Part shown: positions 43,236 through 44,010 of the stretch, one piece after another
Position numbering within the stretch: the first letter of the stretch is position 1
Layout: each line of letters begins with the position of its first letter
NCBI GenBank assembly: GCA_963786295.1
Contig: CAWAYV010000048.1
Coordinates: 1 to 44,010, forward strand
Direction: 5' to 3'
Source: JACCZX01 sp963786295
GTDB lineage: Bacteria > Pseudomonadota > Gammaproteobacteria > Burkholderiales > Burkholderiaceae_F
Length of the DNA stretch: 44,010 nt
The notes under the pieces: model-generated
What the model saw: the letters and a program-made list of their open reading frames with translations, nothing else
Databases searched by the model: none
Told to the model about the DNA's origin: nothing
Program-made: the position numbers and the translations under genes

Positions 43236-43804
43236 TCAAGGCTTTACGACATCGTCCTCGTCGGTCGGCAGTCGCCGCGATGCCCTCACCGTAATGAGGG
43301 TTGGCTCGTCCGCTGCGCGCAAGGCCCGGGCATCGGCATCGATGAGCCGTCGGGCACCATTGAAGCGCGCGCGCCAATAGCGATCGTCAAGCGCTTCGAT
43401 TCGCACGCGGCCGCCGCGCGCCGGCGCGTGCAGGAAGCGACCGTCTCCTATATAGATAGCCACGTGCGAGTAAGCGCGCGCCAGCGTGTTGAAGAACACC
43501 AGGTCGCCGGGCTCGAGTTGCGAGCGGTGTGATCGTCTCGCCGAGCTTGCCCATTTCTTCTGAGTCGACGCGGCAATAGACGTCCTGCCACCGTTTCATA
43601 GACATACCGAACCAACCCGCTGCAGTCAAAGCCGCTGGCGGGCGTCGACCCGCCGTAGCGATACGGCGTATCGATCAACGTCAATGCACGCACAACGATG
43701 TCAGACCGAACACTCCCCCCGTCATCGCGCTCGCCCTCCCCCGCTGCGGCGTCATGTGCGAACAACGCTACCGCGATGCCGAGAGCGACGAGCCTGTTGC
43801 TCAC
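43236..43804 (-). CDS. NlpC/P60 family cell-wall hydrolase, two frameshifts in this sequence
   Basis: Secreted C40 cysteine peptidase that should cleave stem peptides of peptidoglycan. A signal-like N-terminus (RLVALGIAVALFAHDAAA) precedes TPYRYGGSTPASGFDCSGLV, where Cys is the nucleophile, and RYVYETVAG. The middle part (SEEMGKLGETITPLAT) and the end (FFNTLARAYSHVAIYIGDG with the catalytic His, then FLHAPARGGRVRIEAL) are in two other frames. One extra base near 43580 and one near 43521 reconnect them, the second as LALEPGDLVFF; corrected length is 188 residues from the GTG at 43804. That start is a guess; an ATG at 43852 is also in frame. Confidence 0.85.
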
Positions 43805-43848
43805 TGGGAGTTCATTCGCATAGTGATTGGCGTATGCGTGTAGAACAA

Positions 43849-44010
43849 TCACGCAGCCCGGTTGGGCTGCGCTATGGGATCGTTGTAGCTTTTGACTTGC
43901 GTACCGCGATAAAGAATCTGTGCGTTCCTTTCGGTGATCCGCCGGTGCAACGCCACAAAATCTGGCTGCATGTCGCTACTCGGCCGGGGCTCCGGATCGA
44001 AGTGATGAAA
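43849..44010 (-). CDS. C-terminal end of an unidentified protein (cut by window edge)
   Basis: A frame open from the right edge for 53 codons to a TGA at 43851-43849. The sequence is protein-like (DPEPRPSSDMQPDFVALH, then RRITERNAQILYRGTQVK and a C-terminal SYNDPIAQP). I do not recognise the family. The next gene downstream on the same strand is the NlpC/P60 hydrolase, about 45 bases away. A 7-bp-stem hairpin (43853-43870) overlaps the last codons. Confidence 0.5.
   Translation of the reverse strand, partial: FHHFDPEPRPSSDMQPDFVALHRRITERNAQILYRGTQVKSYNDPIAQPNRAA

Noticed and set aside
43853..43870. GCAGCCC/GGGCTGC hairpin as a terminator for the right-edge gene
   Set aside because: It overlaps the last codons and has no continuous T-tract; too weak to call.
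1..44010. CRISPR array, prophage, integrase or insertion sequence with transposase
   Set aside because: Looked for regularly spaced repeats, integrase or transposase motifs and tRNA-associated attachment sites; none found apart from the small non-coding repeats reported.

Overview
The window looks like a chromosomal segment of a GC-rich betaproteobacterium, probably Burkholderiales or a close relative. The evidence is the order rpsP-rimM-trmD-rplS followed by a CoA-pyrophosphatase-type NUDIX gene and a CobD/CbiB-like gene, then rsgA, pterin dehydratase, an M48 protease and orn; DUF1631 proteins; and the protein-level character of ParC, ParE and EtfAB. I see no phage, plasmid, integrase or CRISPR signature. 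Most content is core chromosome.

Layout. 1-7.6 kb (minus): a GspE/PulE-type ATPase cut by the left edge, two DUF1631 paralogues and a spermidine-synthase-like protein, joined by short overlaps. 7.7-10.5 kb (minus): a hypoxanthine/uracil-DNA glycosylase, htpG and a small conserved protein. 10.5-14.8 kb (minus): an MdlA/MdlB-type ABC exporter pair, whose junction carries a 120-bp palindrome-rich insertion, and a CopD-like membrane protein. 14.8-22.9 kb (minus): parC and parE, separated by a PAS-GGDEF-EAL protein and by a pair of inverted MITE-like repeats. 22.9 kb: tRNA-Arg(CCT), divergent from parE. 23-27.7 kb: AI-2E transporter, orn, M48 protease, pterin dehydratase, rsgA and a DUF2007 protein. 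27.8-31.8 kb (minus): CobD-like, NUDIX and the ribosomal operon. 31.9-33.4 kb: a TM2 protein and a radical SAM protein under a perfect LexA box. 33.5-35.9 kb (minus): rubrerythrin, a cysteine-rich Fe-S protein and DUF3501. 36-39.5 kb (minus): acyl-CoA dehydrogenase with its electron acceptor EtfAB. 39.6-44 kb (minus): a FAD oxidoreductase, a fasciclin protein, a Fur-box-preceded Fe(III)-binding protein, an NlpC/P60 hydrolase and a gene end.

Sequence quality matters here. From about 23.8 kb rightwards nine genes are broken by frameshifts, including trmD, orn and rsgA, while nothing left of 23.8 kb is broken. Sixteen shifts can be placed: fifteen are explained by one extra base and one by a missing base, and removing them restores family-typical lengths. 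I read these as consensus errors, not pseudogenes. The apparent EtfB-EtfA fusion is one product of them.

The most interesting items are the DUF1631/ATPase operon, the insertion that regenerates an ATGA gene junction, the inverted repeat pair next to parC, and the SOS-box-controlled SplB-like radical SAM gene.
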